Shown here piece after piece: positions 55,267-63,973 of a stretch of 64,000 bases of DNA (position 1 is its first letter; each line of letters begins with the position of its first letter). The notes under the pieces are model-generated. The model was not told where the DNA came from. It searched no databases and was given only the letters and a program-made list of their open reading frames with translations. A program made the position numbers and the translations under genes. This DNA comes from Levilactobacillus tangyuanensis. GTDB taxonomy: Bacteria > Bacillota > Bacilli > Lactobacillales > Lactobacillaceae. The DNA is taken from positions 1-64,000 of the forward strand of contig NZ_RHOA01000003.1 of the NCBI RefSeq assembly GCF_003946545.1, given 5' to 3'.

Positions 55267-55299
55267 TTAATTCGGCCTGTTGAACAGGTGACGAATCAT
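55267..55299 (-). CDS. Ten-codon leader ORF upstream of rpoY
   Basis: On the minus strand GGAGGG (55311-55306) is spaced 6 nt from ATG 55299; the frame reads MIRHLFNRPN then TAA (55269-55267). It lies between the predicted promoter (55345-55373) and rpoY, 28 nt before its TTG. A short CCTGT/ACAGG hairpin overlaps codons 4-8. The strong ribosome site is the only evidence for translation. Confidence 0.4.
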   Translation of the reverse strand: MIRHLFNRPN

Positions 55300-55344
55300 T
55301 TATGTCCCTCCGAACTGCGGGTTGCTCACACAACAATTAGCACA

Positions 55345-55373
55345 ATTTTAGCATAGTTTCTGATGATTGTATA
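55345..55373 (-). promoter_or_regulatory. Promoter of rpoY-rnjA
   Basis: Minus strand: TATACA (55373-55368), 17-bp spacer, extended -10 TGC-TAAAAT (55353-55345). Confidence 0.55.
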
Positions 55374-55397
55374 GAATTACCCCTAGACGGCAAAACA

Positions 55398-55406
55398 TGC
55401 TATGAT
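55398..55406 (+). promoter_or_regulatory. Extended -10 for membrane protein gene
   Basis: TGC-TATGAT, 33 bases before the start codon at 55439; -35 region poor. Confidence 0.45.
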
Positions 55407-55438
55407 TATGCTAGAGTGTAGTGAACGGAGGGATCAAG

Positions 55439-55942
55439 ATGGCCCCATCATTAATTATTGAGATAATTATCGGGATACTCATTGCCATAGTTGTTTATGA
55501 ACTGATTCACCGTTCCATTGTCCAGCGGGCAACGCGGATGGTTCGGCGTTCTGCCCAGGATGACACGGACGTTGCCGTGAAGGCCGCCATTCGTCGGTTA
55601 GTCAATGACGACGTGTTGACTGACGCGGAAAGCCAAATTAGCTCGATTGAAACGGTAGCCGATGTTTGGGGGCGTGGTGTCATGGCCTTCGAATACGTCT
55701 TGCCGGTGGGGATGGATGCAAAGCATCGTCTGCGGGCATTGGAAGTGGCCTTTAACGACGCCTTGGCTAGCTTTGGTGCCGACCATGACCTGAAGGGGAT
55801 TAACGACGGCCCAGCCTTTGTTGTCAGTGACATCTGGGTCTACGAAGGACGGCTGCACGTTGATGTGGCTTATCTGACGAATGAATCTACGGTTGAATAT
55901 TTGAAGGACTTAAAGAAGTTAAACGATCCAGCCGTGCGTTAG
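55439..55942 (+). CDS. Membrane-anchored protein of unknown function
   Basis: 167 residues from ATG 55439, with CGGAGGG upstream. One N-terminal membrane helix (LIIEIIIGILIAIVVYELI), a basic stretch (HRSIVQRATRMVRRSAQ) and a soluble cytoplasmic domain (about 45-167: MAFEYVLPVGMDAKHRLRALEVAFNDALASFGADHDLKG, FVVSDIWVYEGRLHVDVAYLTNESTVEYLKDL). No catalytic motif recognised; probably a conserved lactobacillus protein. Divergent from rpoY and convergent with def. Confidence 0.75.
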   Translation: MAPSLIIEIIIGILIAIVVYELIHRSIVQRATRMVRRSAQDDTDVAVKAAIRRLVNDDVLTDAESQISSIETVADVWGRGVMAFEYVLPVGMDAKHRLRALEVAFNDALASFGADHDLKGINDGPAFVVSDIWVYEGRLHVDVAYLTNESTVEYLKDLKKLNDPAVR

Positions 55943-55990
55943 TTTCTTCTATATAAAGATATAAATTCTTACTTGAGACTAAAATGATAA

Positions 55991-56030
55991 AAAAGAAGCC
56001 CCGACTCGTCAAAAGTCGGAGCTTCTTTTT
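55991..56030. terminator. Bidirectional terminator
   Basis: AAAAGAAGCCCCGACT pairs with AGTCGGAGCTTCTTTT (one mismatch or wobble), A-rich left and T-rich right flanks. Serves the membrane protein gene and def. Confidence 0.88.
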
Positions 56031-56033
56031 AGA

Positions 56034-56594
56034 TTACTCAATCATAATCATATCTTCATTGGTTTCGAAAGGATGGTCCTTGTTAATGTGGTCGTAGAAC
56101 AGCATGCCGTGGAGATGGTCGATTTCGTGTTGGCAGACGATGGCCGGATAGTTCTTTAGCCGAACCTGATGTTTCTCACCGTTGACGTCGAAGTAACGCA
56201 GGGTGATGCGGTCGTGGCGGGGAACAAAGCCAGGAACGTCTTTGTCGACGGAAAGGCAACCCTCACCCTCCGTCAGGGCACCGGCCTGAACGGATTCGGA
56301 CACGATGACGGGGTTAATAATTACATCGGTAAAGGGTGACTTGCCGCCTTCTTCTGGGGCAGGGACTAAGACGGACGCCATTTTTTTGGACACGCCGACT
56401 TGGGGAGCCGCTAAACCAACGCCTGCTCGTAAACCGTACTTCTTACATTGTTCTGGATCCTGTGAAACAACCAGGTATTCCATTAAGTCTTTTGCTAACT
56501 GTTGGTCTTCCGCTGACAAGGGAAAGGCGACATCAGCCGCTTCCTGTCGTAAAACGGGGTCGCCGTCGCGGACAATATCTTTCATGAGAAACAA
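56034..56594 (-). CDS. def: Peptide deformylase
   Basis: 186 residues from TTG 56594, with GGAGGT 7 nt upstream; ATG 56600 would be only 1-2 nt from it, and ATG 56585 is a further option. Type II enzyme: GVGLAAPQVG (motif 1), EGCLSVD (motif 2) and QHEIDHLHG (motif 3) bind the metal. Removes the N-formyl group from nascent proteins. Own promoter; divergent from pdhA. Confidence 0.95.
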   Translation of the reverse strand: MFLMKDIVRDGDPVLRQEAADVAFPLSAEDQQLAKDLMEYLVVSQDPEQCKKYGLRAGVGLAAPQVGVSKKMASVLVPAPEEGGKSPFTDVIINPVIVSESVQAGALTEGEGCLSVDKDVPGFVPRHDRITLRYFDVNGEKHQVRLKNYPAIVCQHEIDHLHGMLFYDHINKDHPFETNEDMIMIE

Positions 56595-56631
56595 GCGCAT
56601 TACCTCCACATTTTAATCATAATTATCACTA

Positions 56632-56660
56632 ATTGTAACATACCCCTTGTGAAATATGAA
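56632..56660 (-). promoter_or_regulatory. Promoter of def
   Basis: Minus strand: TTCATA (56660-56655), 17-bp spacer, extended -10 TGT-TACAAT (56640-56632). TTGTGAAA (56647-56654) lies in its spacer. Confidence 0.6.
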
Positions 56661-56666
56661 ATGAAA

Positions 56667-56680
56667 AGAAAACGGTTGCG
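56667..56680. promoter_or_regulatory. cre-like element between def and pdhA
   Basis: AGAAAACGGTTGCG resembles the CcpA consensus TGWNANCGNTNNCA, with deviations at the first and last positions. About 85 bp upstream of the pdhA -35. Related sequences occur before rbsK (44188-44202) and tkt (45268-45285). Confidence 0.35.
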
Positions 56681-56764
56681 GCTTTCAGGAAAGTAGGAAA
56701 ACAAACAATCACAAGTGGCTCAAGCGATTTGGTCCAATCCCTTTATTTATCGCTATGAAAGGGC

Positions 56765-56793
56765 TTGCAAGCGTTGTGAAAAAATGGTACTTT
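56765..56793 (+). promoter_or_regulatory. Promoter of pdhABCD operon
   Basis: TTGCAA (56765-56770), 17-bp spacer, extended -10 TGG-TACTTT (56785-56793). A TTGTGAAA motif (56774-56781) lies inside the spacer. TATAAG at 56793-56798 is an alternative -10. Confidence 0.65.
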
Positions 56794-56871
56794 ATAAGCG
56801 TAGTCAGGAAACGCAACGTTAACTCACTTTTAGTTAACAATTTCATATTTAGTGAAAGGAAAGTGTTACTT

Positions 56872-57987
56872 ATGGCTAATGGAAGCAAACAGATTGTAGA
56901 CTTTGCCAAGATCAAAGCTACGATGGCCGATCCATACAAACACCCGGTACAAGTGATTGATCGGGAAGGCAAGGTCGTCGATCCAGACACGTTGGCAAAA
57001 TATTCAGATGACCAACTTGTCGACTTCATGAAGAAAATGGTTTGGGAGCGTACGCTACACGAACAAACAATGAACTTCTCCCGTCAGGGTCGTCTCGGTT
57101 TTTATGCTCCAACGGCCGGTGAGGAAGCTAGTGAAATGGGAAGTGTTACCGCATTTAAGAAGCAAGACTTCCTATTGCCAGCCTACCGTGATTTACCACA
57201 AATGATTCAACACGGGACTACCGTTGCCAAAGGTTTCTTATGGTCAAAAGGACATGTTGAAGGTAATCAACATGAAAATCCTAACATGATGTTCCCACAA
57301 ATTATCATTGGTGCCCAATACGTTGAAACCGCAGGGGTTGCATTGGGGATTAAGAAGAATGGCGACGAAGATCGCGTTGCCTTTGTCTACACCGGTGATG
57401 GTGGGACTTCTCAAGGGGACTGGTATGAAGGGGTTAACTTCACCAGTGCCTATCAAGCACCAGCTGTCTTCTTCGTTCAAAACAATGGCTGGGCAATCTC
57501 AGTTCCACGCTACCAGCAAACCGCTGCCGAAACCTTGGCACAAAAGGCGGTTGCCATGGGTGTTCCTTCCGTCCAAGTTGATGGGATGGATATCGTGGCC
57601 GTTCACGAAGTTTCCAAAGCAGCTCGTGAATTTGCTGCTGCCGGTAACGGGCCAGTCGTGATTGAAACGCTGACTTACCGTTACGGTGCTCACTCCTCAG
57701 CTGGTGACGATCCTTCTCGTTACCGGACCGACGAAGAAACAAAGCCTTGGTTCGATGCCGACCCATTGATTCGGATGCGGAAAGTATTAACTGACAAGGG
57801 TGTTTGGTCACAAGACCAAGAAGACAAGTTAGTCGAAGAATACAAAGACGAATTCAAGAGTGCAATGAAGGATGCTGAAGCAGCTCCGGCACAAAAGGTT
57901 TCTGACTTCTTGAAGTGGACTTACAACGTTCCTACTCCAGCTGTTAAGAAGCAAATTGCCGAATTTGAAGCAAAGGAGTCGAAGTAA
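56872..57987 (+). CDS. pdhA: Pyruvate dehydrogenase E1 alpha subunit
   Basis: 371 residues from ATG 56872 with AAAGGAAAG upstream; upstream in-frame starts have no ribosome site. TPP motif GDGGTSQGDWYEGVNF ending in VQNNGWAIS, phosphorylation-loop region YGAHSSAGDDPSRYR, RQGRLGFYAPTAGEEASEMG at the start. With PdhB it decarboxylates pyruvate and loads the lipoyl arm of PdhC. First gene of the pdh operon. Confidence 0.96.
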   Translation: MANGSKQIVDFAKIKATMADPYKHPVQVIDREGKVVDPDTLAKYSDDQLVDFMKKMVWERTLHEQTMNFSRQGRLGFYAPTAGEEASEMGSVTAFKKQDFLLPAYRDLPQMIQHGTTVAKGFLWSKGHVEGNQHENPNMMFPQIIIGAQYVETAGVALGIKKNGDEDRVAFVYTGDGGTSQGDWYEGVNFTSAYQAPAVFFVQNNGWAISVPRYQQTAAETLAQKAVAMGVPSVQVDGMDIVAVHEVSKAAREFAAAGNGPVVIETLTYRYGAHSSAGDDPSRYRTDEETKPWFDADPLIRMRKVLTDKGVWSQDQEDKLVEEYKDEFKSAMKDAEAAPAQKVSDFLKWTYNVPTPAVKKQIAEFEAKESK

Positions 57988-57989
57988 TC

Positions 57990-58967
57990 ATGGCTAAAAT
58001 GACGTATATTAAAGCGATCACTTCTGGTCTAGATCAAGTCCTAGGCGATGACCCTAAGACCCTGATCTTCGGTGAAGACGTTGGTAAAAACGGTGGTGTG
58101 TTCCGGACTACGGTTGGCTTACAAGACAAATACGGTGAAGACCGGGTCTTCGATACGCCATTGGCTGAATCCGGGATCTTAGGCTTGGCAATCGGGTTAT
58201 CCTTAACCGGTTGGCGGCCAATTCCAGAAATCCAATTCATGGGGTTCACGTTCGAAGCGATGGATGGGATTGTTGGCCAATTAGCCCGTGATCACTACCG
58301 GTTCGGTGGCCAAAAGAACTTCCCAGTTACGGTACGGACACCATTTGGTGGTGGGACTCATACCGCCGAAATGCATGCAGATAACTTGGAAAACTACTTC
58401 GTTAGCACCCCAGGGTTACGGGTGGTTACACCTGCCAACCCATACGACGCTAAGGGCTTAGTTATCTCGGCTGTTGAAAGTGACGATCCGGTTCTATTTA
58501 TGGAAAACCTGAAGCTGTACCGTTCAATGAAGGATGAAGTTCCTGATGAAAAGTACACGGTTCCATTAGACTCCGCTAAGGTCGTTCGTGAAGGAACTGA
58601 CATCACGTTGGTTGCCTACAGTGCCGAAGTTAATGAAGCTTTGACGGCGGCCGATGCATTGGCAAAGGACAACATTTCTGCCGAAGTTATTGACTTGCGG
58701 TCCTTGTCACCAATTGACACAGACACCATCTATGCTTCTATTGATAAGACCCACAAGGTTGTTGTCATTCAAGAAGCTCAACGGATGGCTGGTGTTGGTG
58801 CCGTGGTTGCTTCCGACATTGCTGAAGACAAGATCATGTCCTTGGATGCCCCAATCGGCCGGGTTGCAGCGCCAGATAGCGTTTACCCATTTGCTCAGGC
58901 CGAAAACGATTGGATTCCAAATGCCGATGACATTGAAGCCAAGGCACGTGAAATCTTCAACTACTAA
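57990..58967 (+). CDS. pdhB: Pyruvate dehydrogenase E1 beta subunit
   Basis: 325 residues, two bases after pdhA, with AAAGGAG inside pdhA. Transketolase-type pyrimidine domain with FGEDVGKNGGVFRTT, TPLAESGILGLAIGLSLTG, QFMGFTFEAMDGIVGQLARDHYRFGG and C-terminal VIDLRSLSPIDTDTI. Forms the alpha2-beta2 E1. Confidence 0.97.
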   Translation: MAKMTYIKAITSGLDQVLGDDPKTLIFGEDVGKNGGVFRTTVGLQDKYGEDRVFDTPLAESGILGLAIGLSLTGWRPIPEIQFMGFTFEAMDGIVGQLARDHYRFGGQKNFPVTVRTPFGGGTHTAEMHADNLENYFVSTPGLRVVTPANPYDAKGLVISAVESDDPVLFMENLKLYRSMKDEVPDEKYTVPLDSAKVVREGTDITLVAYSAEVNEALTAADALAKDNISAEVIDLRSLSPIDTDTIYASIDKTHKVVVIQEAQRMAGVGAVVASDIAEDKIMSLDAPIGRVAAPDSVYPFAQAENDWIPNADDIEAKAREIFNY

Positions 58968-59042
58968 AACATCAATTAACTAAAATGAAAATTAACAATG
59001 TGGGAGACACCCTGCATTAGATGAAAGAAAGGAAGTTTTCCC

Positions 59043-60380
59043 ATGGCTTATACGTTCAAACTCCCAGAGCTTGGTGAAGGAATGGCTGAAGGCGAAATTT
59101 CTTCATGGCTAGTAAAAGAAGGAGACACGGTTAAGGAAGACGACACATTAGTTGAAATCCAAAACGATAAGTCTGTTTCGGAATTACCATCACCAGTTGC
59201 TGGTACTATTTCACAAATTGTTGCTAAGGAAGGCGACACCGTTGAAATTGGTGACCCATTGATTGTGATTGACGATGGTTCAGCCGCTGCTCCTGATTTG
59301 GCTAAGGGCGGCGACGCCGATGCTGCTCCTGCTGAAGATGCCGCTCCGGCACCTGCTCCAGCTCCAGAACCAGCCGCTGCACCAGCGCCAGCACCTGCCG
59401 CAGCCCCAGCTGCACCAGCAGGCGTTCCGGCTGCTTCTGATCCAAATAAACTAGTTATGGCGATGCCTTCTGTCCGTCAATACGCACGGGACAAGGGTGT
59501 TGACATTACTTTGGTTGCCCCAACTGGTAACCATGGTCAAGTCTTGAAGGCCGACATCGATAACTTTAATGGGGCTGCCGCTCCAGCTGCTGCACCCGCA
59601 GCCGCTGCCAGTGACACTGGTGCCGTTAAGAGTGCCGGTGGCAGTGCTATCAAGCCTTGGAAGGCTGACCGCCCTGACCTTGAAACTCGCGAACCGATGT
59701 CAGCAATGCGGAAGATTATTGCTAAGAGCATGCGAACTTCAAAGGACATTTCACCTCACGTCACCTCATTCGACGAAGTGGAAGTATCAGCCTTAATGGC
59801 TAACCGCAAGAAGTACAAGCAAGCCGCTGCTGACCGGGACATTCATCTGACGTTCTTGCCATACATCGTTAAGGCCTTAGTTGCTGTTATGAAGGACTTC
59901 CCAGACCTGAACGCATCCATTGACGACACGACTGAAGAAATTGTCACGAAGCATTACTACAACATCGGGATTGCGACGAACACTGAACATGGACTCTACG
60001 TTCCTAACATTAAGAACGCTGATTCCAAGGGCATGTTCGAAATTGCCAAGGAAATTACCGAAAACACCCAAGCTGCTTACGACAATAAGTTGAAGCCTGA
60101 CGCAATGTCTGGTGGGTCCATTACCATCAGTAACGTTGGTTCCATCGGTGGTGGCTGGTTCACACCAGTTATCAACCAACCTGAAGTGGCTATCTTAGGT
60201 GTTGGGCGGATTGAAAAGGCACCTTACGTTAACGATGATGGCGACATCGTGGTTGGCCGGATGCTGAAGCTTTCCCTGAGTTACGACCACCGGTTAATCG
60301 ACGGTGCCCTAGCTCAAAATATCTTAAACGAATTAAAGGCATTGCTTCATGATCCAGAAATGCTGTTAATGGAAGGGTAG
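59043..60380 (+). CDS. pdhC: Dihydrolipoamide acetyltransferase E2
   Basis: 445 residues. One lipoyl domain (1-80; modified Lys in [12 protein letters not shown]), an Ala/Pro-rich linker, a peripheral-subunit-binding domain ([33 protein letters not shown]), a second linker and the catalytic domain ([14 protein letters not shown] to [12 protein letters not shown], with the catalytic His). Core of the complex; transfers acetyl to CoA. GAAAGGAAG upstream; 75 bases after pdhB. Confidence 0.96.
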   Translation: MAYTFKLPELGEGMAEGEISSWLVKEGDTVKEDDTLVEIQNDKSVSELPSPVAGTISQIVAKEGDTVEIGDPLIVIDDGSAAAPDLAKGGDADAAPAEDAAPAPAPAPEPAAAPAPAPAAAPAAPAGVPAASDPNKLVMAMPSVRQYARDKGVDITLVAPTGNHGQVLKADIDNFNGAAAPAAAPAAAASDTGAVKSAGGSAIKPWKADRPDLETREPMSAMRKIIAKSMRTSKDISPHVTSFDEVEVSALMANRKKYKQAAADRDIHLTFLPYIVKALVAVMKDFPDLNASIDDTTEEIVTKHYYNIGIATNTEHGLYVPNIKNADSKGMFEIAKEITENTQAAYDNKLKPDAMSGGSITISNVGSIGGGWFTPVINQPEVAILGVGRIEKAPYVNDDGDIVVGRMLKLSLSYDHRLIDGALAQNILNELKALLHDPEMLLMEG

Positions 60381-60387
60381 GAATAAT

Positions 60388-61815
60388 ATGGCAGATGTTG
60401 AAAAAAAGGACACCGTCATCGTCGGTGCCGGACCCGGCGGCTACGTTGCCGCAATTCGGGCTTCTGAATTAGGCCAAAAGGTCACTTTAGTAGAAAAATC
60501 CGATACCTTGGGTGGTGTCTGCTTGAATGTTGGCTGTGTACCTTCCAAGGCCTTGATTCAAGCTGGTCACCGTTTAGAACAAGCCAAGGATGGATCCACT
60601 TATGGGATTTCGACTTCCTCTGCCGTCATTGATTTCAAGAAGACGCAAGAATGGAAGCAAACCAAAGTGGTTGACCGGATGACGAGTGGGGTTAAGATGC
60701 TGATGAAGAAGCATCACGTTGACGTTGTCAATGGTGAAGCGGTCTTCCTTAGTGACACTCAACTTCGGGTCATGCCTACCGGTGAAAAGCAATTTATGTC
60801 CACCGATACCGGTCAAACCTTTGAGTTTAACAACATCATTATCGCTTCTGGTTCACACCCAATTGAAATCCCTGGGTTCAAGTTCGATGGTCGGGTGGTC
60901 GATTCCACCGGTGGTCTGAGCTTGCCAGAAGTTCCTAAGGAATTTGTTGTCATTGGTGGTGGGTACGTTGGAACCGAATTGGCTGGTGCCTATGCCAGCT
61001 TAGGTGCTCACGTGACGATCATTGAAGGAACGGGCTCGATCTTACCTAACTTTGAAAAGGACATGGTTTCTGTTGTTCTGAAGAAGCTGAAGAAGAAGGG
61101 CGTTGACGTCATCACGAATGCGATGGCTAAGGGTTCTACTCAAGATGACAACAGTGTCAGCGTGACCTATGCAGTTGATGGCAAGGAATCTACGATTAAA
61201 GCCGATTACTGCATGGTAACTGTTGGACGCCGGCCAAATACCGATGACTTAGGCTTGGAATACACCAAAGTTAAATTGGATGACCATGGGCTGATCAAGG
61301 TGGATAACCAAGGTCGGACCGACTCAGAACACATCTGGGCCGTTGGTGACGTTGTTCCTGGCGCTGCCTTGGCTCACAAGGCCTTTGCAGAAGGCAAGAC
61401 GGCTGCCGGTGCCATTTCCGGTAAGAAGACGGCTAACGACTGGCTGAGTGTTCCTGCGGTTTGCTTCTCTGATCCTGAAATTGCCACTGTTGGCTACAGT
61501 GAATCAGCTGCTAAAGACAAGGGTATCAAGGTCAAGACGGCGAAATTCCCATTTGCTGGGAATGCGCGGGCGGTTTCTCTGGACTCACCTGATGGCTTTG
61601 TTCGCTTCATCTACACGGATGATGACAACAAGAACATCGTGGGTGCCGAAGCGGTTGGCCCTGAAGCCAGCACCATGGCTGGTGAACTCTCAACCATTGT
61701 TAACGACGGTTTAAACGTTGAAGACGTTGCGTTGACCATTCACCCACACCCAACATTAAACGAACCAATTCAAGAAGCGGCTGACATCGCAATGGGCTTC
61801 CCAACACACATCTAG
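60388..61815 (+). CDS. pdhD: Dihydrolipoamide dehydrogenase E3
   Basis: 475 residues. FAD site VIVGAGPGGYVAAIRASELG, redox disulfide GGVCLNVGCVPSKALI, NAD site VVIGGGYVGTELAGAYASLG, and the C-terminal base in LTIHPHPTLNEPIQEA. Reoxidises the lipoyl arm and makes NADH. GTAGGAATA before the ATG; last gene of the operon, with a terminator after it. Confidence 0.97.
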   Translation: MADVEKKDTVIVGAGPGGYVAAIRASELGQKVTLVEKSDTLGGVCLNVGCVPSKALIQAGHRLEQAKDGSTYGISTSSAVIDFKKTQEWKQTKVVDRMTSGVKMLMKKHHVDVVNGEAVFLSDTQLRVMPTGEKQFMSTDTGQTFEFNNIIIASGSHPIEIPGFKFDGRVVDSTGGLSLPEVPKEFVVIGGGYVGTELAGAYASLGAHVTIIEGTGSILPNFEKDMVSVVLKKLKKKGVDVITNAMAKGSTQDDNSVSVTYAVDGKESTIKADYCMVTVGRRPNTDDLGLEYTKVKLDDHGLIKVDNQGRTDSEHIWAVGDVVPGAALAHKAFAEGKTAAGAISGKKTANDWLSVPAVCFSDPEIATVGYSESAAKDKGIKVKTAKFPFAGNARAVSLDSPDGFVRFIYTDDDNKNIVGAEAVGPEASTMAGELSTIVNDGLNVEDVALTIHPHPTLNEPIQEAADIAMGFPTHI

Positions 61816-61843
61816 TGTGACGGGCAGTTGCGAGCAGTCTTAA

Positions 61844-61872
61844 GGGGTCACTCTTCGGAGTGACTCCTTTTT
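61844..61872 (+). terminator. Terminator after pdhD
   Basis: GGGGTCACTC pairs with GAGTGACTCC (one G-U) around a TTCG tetraloop, then TTTTT. Confidence 0.9.
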
Positions 61873-61893
61873 GGGTTGAGTGAGCGTTCCAGC

Positions 61894-61921
61894 TTGCTAT
61901 CCCTGATGGTTCACCTATAAT
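61894..61921 (+). promoter_or_regulatory. Promoter of LDH-like / UPF0223 / suhB genes
   Basis: TTGCTA (61894-61899), 16-bp spacer, consensus TATAAT (61916-61921). Confidence 0.65.
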
Positions 61922-61961
61922 AAGTCTATGTGAGAATTTTACGTAAAAAAGGGGGCCCATC

Positions 61962-62867
61962 ATGAAACCGACGTTAATCATTCAAGGTAATTTAGAACAA
62001 GCGAGTCAATTGATTCAATTATTATTAGTTGCAGATTTGCCGGTGGACTGTGTGGTTATGCCCAATACTCTGGACGACACACCACGTTATCAGTCGTTGG
62101 TTGTTGCCAGCACGGTGTGTGCTCATTTGAGTCTCCGCGTGGGAACGGCGGCTGACTATGGGCAAGCCCATTGGGTGGTGATTCTTGACCGGTCCGAAGA
62201 ACATACACCTCAGGTTGAACGGGTTGCTGAACTTCGACGTCTGTTGAATCACATGGTTGAGAATGGCTTCAAGGGCCAACTGGTCTTTGCTGGCCGCGAG
62301 GATGACGTATTAACCAGCTTTGCGAGTCATTTTTCAGGATTACCGACGGAACAAATATGGGGATTGGGGACTTATCCATTAACGCGATTATTGGCTCATC
62401 GATTGGCCGATCAATTGGGGCTAGGAGCCGCAGCGATTCGAGCAACGGTGGTCGGTAGTGCCGCCAATCCAACGGTGGCCTGGAGTCGAACCTATGTCGG
62501 GCCAACGCCAATTCTGATGTATCTGGCCAATGAGGACGCCAAGTTTAGTGGTGACGATCTCAGCAAGGTGGGGAATTGGTTACGTCGTGAGGCGACTGAA
62601 CAATTAGAAACGTTACGGCTACTCGGGCTCATTCATCTCTTACAGGCCATTTTAGCCGAGCAACCCGTTATTGAGACCGTGACTAATATTCAGCCGGGTG
62701 AAGAGACGTATGCGGCGGCTACACCAATCCTGGTCAATGCCACGGGCGTGCATCGGCTAACAAATCTCGTGCTGTCCGAAGACGAACAACAGGATTATGC
62801 GGCCGGAATTAGTGAATTAAAAACAACCATTACGGCCATTGAAGGCCAACAAACGGAGGGAAAGTAA
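61962..62867 (+). CDS. Lactate dehydrogenase-like pseudoenzyme
   Basis: 301 residues, AAAAAAGGGGG before the ATG. By eye the order of blocks follows L-lactate dehydrogenase: HWVVILDRSEEHTPQVERVAELRRLLNHMVENGFKGQLVFAGREDDVLTSFA matches the ADLVVI...N...I..NP.DILT region, then IWGLGTYPLTRLLAHRLADQLGL, then an active-site loop and WSRTYVGPTPIL. Yet the N-terminal GxGxxG is missing, the Asp and Arg of GSGTxLDTARFR are L140 and L143, and the GEHGDSE catalytic His region is G165-SAANP. It should not make lactate. A binding or regulatory role near pdh is a guess. Confidence 0.7.
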   Translation: MKPTLIIQGNLEQASQLIQLLLVADLPVDCVVMPNTLDDTPRYQSLVVASTVCAHLSLRVGTAADYGQAHWVVILDRSEEHTPQVERVAELRRLLNHMVENGFKGQLVFAGREDDVLTSFASHFSGLPTEQIWGLGTYPLTRLLAHRLADQLGLGAAAIRATVVGSAANPTVAWSRTYVGPTPILMYLANEDAKFSGDDLSKVGNWLRREATEQLETLRLLGLIHLLQAILAEQPVIETVTNIQPGEETYAAATPILVNATGVHRLTNLVLSEDEQQDYAAGISELKTTITAIEGQQTEGK

Positions 62868-62870
62868 GGC

Positions 62871-63164
62871 ATGGCAACGAGTTCAAACTATGAGTATCCA
62901 TTATTTCCAGACTGGTCAACGACTGATATCGTGGCGGTGACCAATCTTTATCAATTGGTTGAAGCAGCCTATGAAGATGGGCATGGCGTGGCAGCCAACG
63001 ACTTAGTGAGGGCCTATCGTGATTTTCAGAAGGTCGTTCCACAAAAATTTGAAGAAAAGCAGCTGGACCGCGATTTTGAGACGGCATCGGGATACAGTAT
63101 TTATCGAACGGTTAAGGCTGCACGACAGAACGATGGTCAGATCAAAATGAAGGAGCGCAACTAA
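62871..63164 (+). CDS. UPF0223 family protein (YktA-like)
   Basis: 97 residues. YEYPLFPDWSTTDIVAVTNLYQLVEAAYEDG and YRDFQKVVPQKFEEKQLDRDFETASGYSIYRTVKAAR are the family core. Small helical cytoplasmic protein of unknown role; the pair with the following inositol-phosphatase gene (YktA-YktC order) is conserved in Firmicutes. Overlaps that gene by one base. Confidence 0.88.
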   Translation: MATSSNYEYPLFPDWSTTDIVAVTNLYQLVEAAYEDGHGVAANDLVRAYRDFQKVVPQKFEEKQLDRDFETASGYSIYRTVKAARQNDGQIKMKERN

Positions 63165-63955
63165 TGGCAGAGGAATGGCAGCAACTGAATAAACAGGTAA
63201 CTGATCTATTGAAAACGGCCAGAGAACAGGTTCTGACAAAGATGCAGGCACCATTGACCGTCAACGAGAAGACCAATCGTAAAGACCTTGTGACTAACGT
63301 CGACAAGTCAAACGAGCAATTCTTAATTAAGCAGATTCACCAAATCGATCCGACCGCCCGCGTTTTAGGTGAAGAGGGCTTTGGTGATGCCCTTCAGGAC
63401 CTGAAGGGTCGTGTATGGATTGTCGATCCCATCGATGGGACGATGAATTTTGTTAAGCAACGTGACAATTTTGCCATTATGATTGGGATTTATCAGGATG
63501 GAGTTGGCCAATTAGGCTACATTTATGATGTCATGCAAGACGTCTTGTACCATGGCGGACCGGCCTTAGGCGGTGTCTATGCCGATGAACGACGTTTAGA
63601 AGCGCCGGCCAACATTGCCTTGGCTGATGGGTTAATTGGGGCCAGCGGCCCGTTGGTCGTCCATGACGTCAGTCATATGCAGGCCATTGTCCATGCCAGT
63701 GCCGGAATGCGGGTCTATGGTAGTGCCGGGATTGAATTAATTAATATCATGTTAGGTAAGACGCTGGGCTATATTTCCTATCTCAAGCCCTGGGATATTG
63801 CGGCCGGAAAAGTCCTACTGGAAGCGTTAGGGTGTCAAGTAACAACTATTGACGGGCAACCGCTCGATATGTTATCATCTAACCTTGTACTAGTAGCGAC
63901 GGAAAAGGCGCAACGTGATATTCTCCAAATTGAAGAAGATGACGTCTCACTGTGA
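63164..63955 (+). CDS. suhB: Inositol monophosphatase family protein (SuhB/YktC)
   Basis: 263 residues. Metal-binding blocks: VTNVDKSNEQFL, RVLGEEGFGD, WIVDPIDGTMNFV and SYLKPWDIAAGKVLLEALG. Mg-dependent phosphatase of inositol-1-phosphate or related sugar phosphates; in bacteria often annotated SuhB and linked to rRNA transcription complexes, but physiological substrate is uncertain. Start ATG overlaps the UPF0223 stop (TAATG). The stop codon lies inside the terminator stem. Confidence 0.93.
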   Translation: MAEEWQQLNKQVTDLLKTAREQVLTKMQAPLTVNEKTNRKDLVTNVDKSNEQFLIKQIHQIDPTARVLGEEGFGDALQDLKGRVWIVDPIDGTMNFVKQRDNFAIMIGIYQDGVGQLGYIYDVMQDVLYHGGPALGGVYADERRLEAPANIALADGLIGASGPLVVHDVSHMQAIVHASAGMRVYGSAGIELINIMLGKTLGYISYLKPWDIAAGKVLLEALGCQVTTIDGQPLDMLSSNLVLVATEKAQRDILQIEEDDVSL

Positions 63956-63973
63956 CACTGTCACAGTTTTTTT
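63949..63973 (+). terminator. Terminator at end of suhB
   Basis: ACTGTGAC pairs perfectly with GTCACAGT around ACT, then six or more T. The last 27 bases of the window hold no recognisable feature. Confidence 0.85.
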
